64,000 bases of DNA. Origin: Porpolomopsis calyptriformis (lineage: Eukaryota; Basidiomycota; Agaricomycetes; Agaricales; Hygrophoraceae). This document shows positions 60,784-64,000 of this stretch, one piece after another. Below the pieces are notes generated by a model, which was given only the letters and a program-made list of their open reading frames with translations, did no database searches and had not been told where the DNA came from. The stretch is taken from contig OX621164.1 in assembly GCA_951640195.1 (NCBI GenBank), positions 3,639,098 through 3,703,097 of the forward strand, read 5' to 3'. Positions within the stretch are counted from its first letter, which is position 1, and each line of letters opens with the position of its first letter. The position numbers and the translations under genes are program-made.

Positions 60784-61317
60784 TAAAATTACTGAATTAG
60801 CATCTATTACGCTGCATGCATGTCGCATCAAACTTTCCACAAATATTAATCAACTTGTATTGCTGCATTCCAAGCTAGTTACTATATAAGTCTACTACAT
60901 ACGATTTGTGCTAAACCTGTGTAGACATGTTGAGCTGTGTGCAGGTGTAAATTAGCAAGTTCACATGCGCCACTCCCATCCCATTTTGGTATGCAAATGT
61001 GATGTCACGCATAACATATCAAGTTGCTTTGATACTGTATTGATTAACTCCCAGCTATCTTGTCTGTGTATGCGTGAATATCAACTAGCTGTTATGTACT
61101 TATGAAGTGATGTGCTATGAAGTGATGTGTGAGGAGCCTAAGTAGTGATCAAGAGCTGTGACTCACACACGAAACTACTTCCAGCACCACAATGGCTATA
61201 CGCATGCGATTGAATGAATGCTTATTTTTTCACCACATCTAGATAAATTTTATGCTGATTATCTTGTTTTCATGCAGTTATCCACCCACCCCCAAATGTA
61301 ACTACCCTTGGAACCAA

Positions 61318-62402
61318 ATGATGTGTTCTTCTCGATGCTTGGATGCGGATAATAATCGGTGGTCGAACGATCGCTCTCCTGTTCCACCAAGCGACACCAT
61401 CTGGCTCTTTGAGGAAATCAGCCACCCTTTCACACAACCTGACTTGACCCTCAAATTGAACCAGCAAAAGCAGATCATTTTACATGCTTTTTGCAAAAGC
61501 AGAAACAAACATCGACACTACACTCTCCCTCTATCGACCACACTTCAGATCGCTCTTCTTGACCTTGAATACTGGGCGAATGTTGCTAACCCTCATCCCA
61601 GTGCAAATCGTATCACACGTTACCTGGAAAGGCTCAGGTCTGATCTCTGGGTTGAGTTATCACAAAACCATGGCAGCTTTGGCTCTAGCTTCCAACCTAA
61701 AACGACAATACCGTGGGCAGTTAGAATGAATCACTTTTTTGGCCACTCTTTCTTCGGCAGACGGGAGTACCTTCAGAAATGCAAGGCAAATGGGTGGACT
61801 CCATACACCCATGAAGACCCAACCTTATACCGTAAGAGGCAGCTTCTGCATACACAAGCTTCCCTTATCTCATCATGCTTTCCAATTCAAACTACATAGA
61901 ATGGCATACTTTATTCGAAACCCATACAAACTGGCTAAGCAGGGGGTTCCAGCTATGTCTCCAGCAGCTAGAATCACACACGAAACCTCCCCGGTTTGAC
62001 AGAGGGCACTCTGTGACCTGTGCGCTTGCTTTGTTCCTTGGAGTTAACGGTGAGAGTAAATGAAATCAACATCTTGGCTTAGGGATGCTCTAATGCTATA
62101 TGCTTCTCTTTGCTACTGGCATCAATGAAAATACAGCCCAACAGTGGGCTAACGATGTTCAGGAGAAGAATATCAACCCAGATTCCCATGGATACGGTGT
62201 AAATACATCATCACCTACCCATGAGGCTGATCTTGGGTAGGTCTGTAAGACACACATGGTTCACATTCACTCATTGTGATCATTTAGTATTTCACAGCTA
62301 GCAATGAATCTTTCAGCTGATAATGATCAGCCAGTGGGATCCCATGGTGCATTTCATTCAGATGAATTTACCAAGCTGATACTGATCCAAGATCCAAGCT
62401 GA
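61318..62402 (+). CDS. HSFGHS-family protein 1, copy 3
   Basis: Same four exons and 292 residues as the copy at 2642; no difference noticed. Confidence 0.67.
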
Positions 62403-62889
62403 GATAGAGGGGGGGCAGCCTCAATTCTCCGATAACAGTGTTACCATTCCTCCACGATTCGAAAGGAAGATGAAGACGAAGATGAAGACGAAGATGATAA
62501 TGAAAGTTTCTTGATGTTTTTTGTTTTTTTACATGCGAACAGCAGCTGCAAGTTACCATGGGACTTACAGATCATTGTAGCCACCTTTCCTCAGCGGTAT
62601 ACCTCACACCTCCACAATCTGTATCCTTCACTTCAATAAATTATAATGAGGATGATGGTTTTCACCGTAATATTTATAACTCCTTCAACCAGATGAAGGA
62701 GTAGTGGAATGAATCAAATGGCAAAGAAAACGTCAGGGCTTCTTTGTCACCCTCAAACTTGAGAATACGGCATTCATTTATAGCACATGATCTAATCCAA
62801 GTCCTGGATAGAATCATATCGTCTTTGTAGCTTTCAAACTCTTTAATCGAATAAATACCCACGTGACCCCCACACATACGTTCATTATC

Positions 62890-64000
62890 ATGGCCACCCA
62901 ACCGATAGCCAACAAAGAAGGAGAGCTATTTGATGATGAGGCTTTATGGCCAGCCAAGACATCCACCCTCTTGAATAAACCGTCCAATTTCTGGCGCTTC
63001 TCAGAATTATCAACCCAAACAACATTCAAGCTCTTTTTCTACCACAACAACTCACTGCGATCTCGCGAAATACACATCCATTACCGCTCTATCCTTGCTT
63101 TCCTTGACCTGAGTCATCGCCACAGCTGCCTTGAAGCAGAGAACCAGGTACGACATGCAGGACGAATCAAACAGTACCTCCAGAACCTCTGTTTGGCCGT
63201 GCAGCATGAGTTGTGGTTTGAGGATCGTAAACTGCTCACTCAAGCATCATTGCGATTGAAGACGGTGAAGCAATGGGCCGTCAGAGTCTACCATTCATTT
63301 GGACACTCTCAAACAGGTCGCCAACTCTATGCCGATCGTTGCAAAAACGAGAACCGTCTGCCTTATGAAGATGACGATCCGACTCAATATGGTGAGTAAT
63401 CTTATCAATATTGGGTGCAACAGCTGATATTAAATCGCTCACTGAAGATTGGAAGAGTCACATATCCAGGGTCGTGTCATTTGGGAACGAGATGCTTGCG
63501 ACCGACACTTGGTCAGACTCTCCAGCGACGGCTGGCACTTCAAGCGATGCCGCTCAAGAGAAATCTGACTCGCTGCAATATCTTATTGCGATCGGATTCA
63601 TCAACCATCCCAATGAACTGGGCCAAGGAGTGAGCGCCGCTAGTCTTCCCCAAAAACGATCTTTGTCCGATGATGAAGAACCCACGAGTCGAAAAAAACA
63701 TCAACCAGCTACGATATCTGGTATGTGAAGTTATTCGCATCGCATCATCCTTATGAAGAAGAAGATAACGCATAACATCAGCACCCCTCACCCAGAATAA
63801 GCACGACTACTTTACTTCGTTGAGGGGAGTGAACTTTCCCCAGGACGCATCCTCGATTCAATGGGCCAATGGGTCGCAAACCGTACTTCCATGGGTTCAC
63901 GTTCCGGGCCATCAAAATGCAGTCCGTCCATCATTTTGTGCTCGTTCTTGATCAGCTAACTGAAGCTTTGTTAAGGACGCTAAATTAGTTGAGGTGCTTG
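62890..64000 (+). CDS. HSFGHS-JmjC fusion protein, copy 3 (3' end outside window)
   Basis: It begins at ATG 62890 with CACGTGA at 62860-62866. Exons 1-3 and the first 12 bases of exon 4 are inside the window; the JmjC catalytic part is not. Residue 150 is Arg as in copy 1. Confidence 0.77.

Larger units (their letters stand above)
58677..64000. repeat. Tandem array unit 3 (cut by window end)
   Basis: Matches bases 1-5324 of unit 1 with offset 58676. It differs from copies 1 and 2 at the equivalents of 936 (A for G) and 1478 (C for T). Whether it carries the TET segment cannot be seen. Confidence 0.96.

Noticed and set aside
1..64000. KDZ, DDE or tyrosine-recombinase transposase
   Set aside because: I looked for one because TET/JBP genes often travel with KDZ elements, but saw no convincing catalytic pattern in any gene; the giant protein remains unassigned.

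Overview
The window reads as nuclear DNA of a filamentous basidiomycete, most likely an Agaricomycete. The genes carry many short GT-AG introns of about 43-82 bases, and the protein families (TET/JBP dioxygenase, JmjC, BAH-PHD, C48 SUMO protease, F-box) and the poly(A)-tailed LINE copies fit that group. No tRNA, rRNA, CRISPR array or prokaryotic signal was found. Exon models below were assembled by hand from splice sites and reading frame. Most close exactly in frame, but none has transcript support.

The whole window is one nearly identical tandem array. Bases 1-33622, 33623-58676 and 58677-64000 (cut by the window end) are successive copies of one unit. Copies 1 and 2 align at about 99.9 percent, and copy 2 lacks 8571 bases of copy 1 (16832-25402). 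No single-copy flank is visible, so the true unit boundary and copy number are unknown. By hand I count 33 substitutions between copies 1 and 2; 28 are transitions at CpG sites, split evenly between copies if CG is ancestral.

Unit order, in copy 1 coordinates: BAH-PHD chromatin reader (+); class I sirtuin (+, broken by a CpG-derived TGA in copies 1 and 2, intact in copy 3); a stand-alone protein of a new domain family, called here the HSFGHS family (+); an HSFGHS-JmjC fusion (+); a second stand-alone HSFGHS protein (-); a small unknown gene (-); two convergent F-box paralogues forming a 2.3 kb imperfect palindrome; a divergent HSFGHS-like protein with an AT-hook (+); an HSFGHS-Ulp1 SUMO-protease fusion (-); a PHD-finger protein (+); a TET/JBP 5-methylcytosine dioxygenase (+); a satellite of about 12 units of 141-149 bases; and a very large unknown protein (-) whose promoter is shared with the next BAH-PHD gene. 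The deletion in copy 2 removes exon 1 of the SUMO protease, the PHD gene, both LINE insertions and the TET gene.

Taken together, the unit is a chromatin-modification cassette: DNA-methyl oxidation, histone deacetylation, probable histone demethylation, methyl/histone readers, deSUMOylation and an AT-hook protein. Several proteins are tied together by one shared uncharacterised domain, and several genes by a TCACGTGA-type promoter motif. I infer that it is either a large amplifying selfish element or a rapidly amplified accessory cluster. No recognisable transposase was found.
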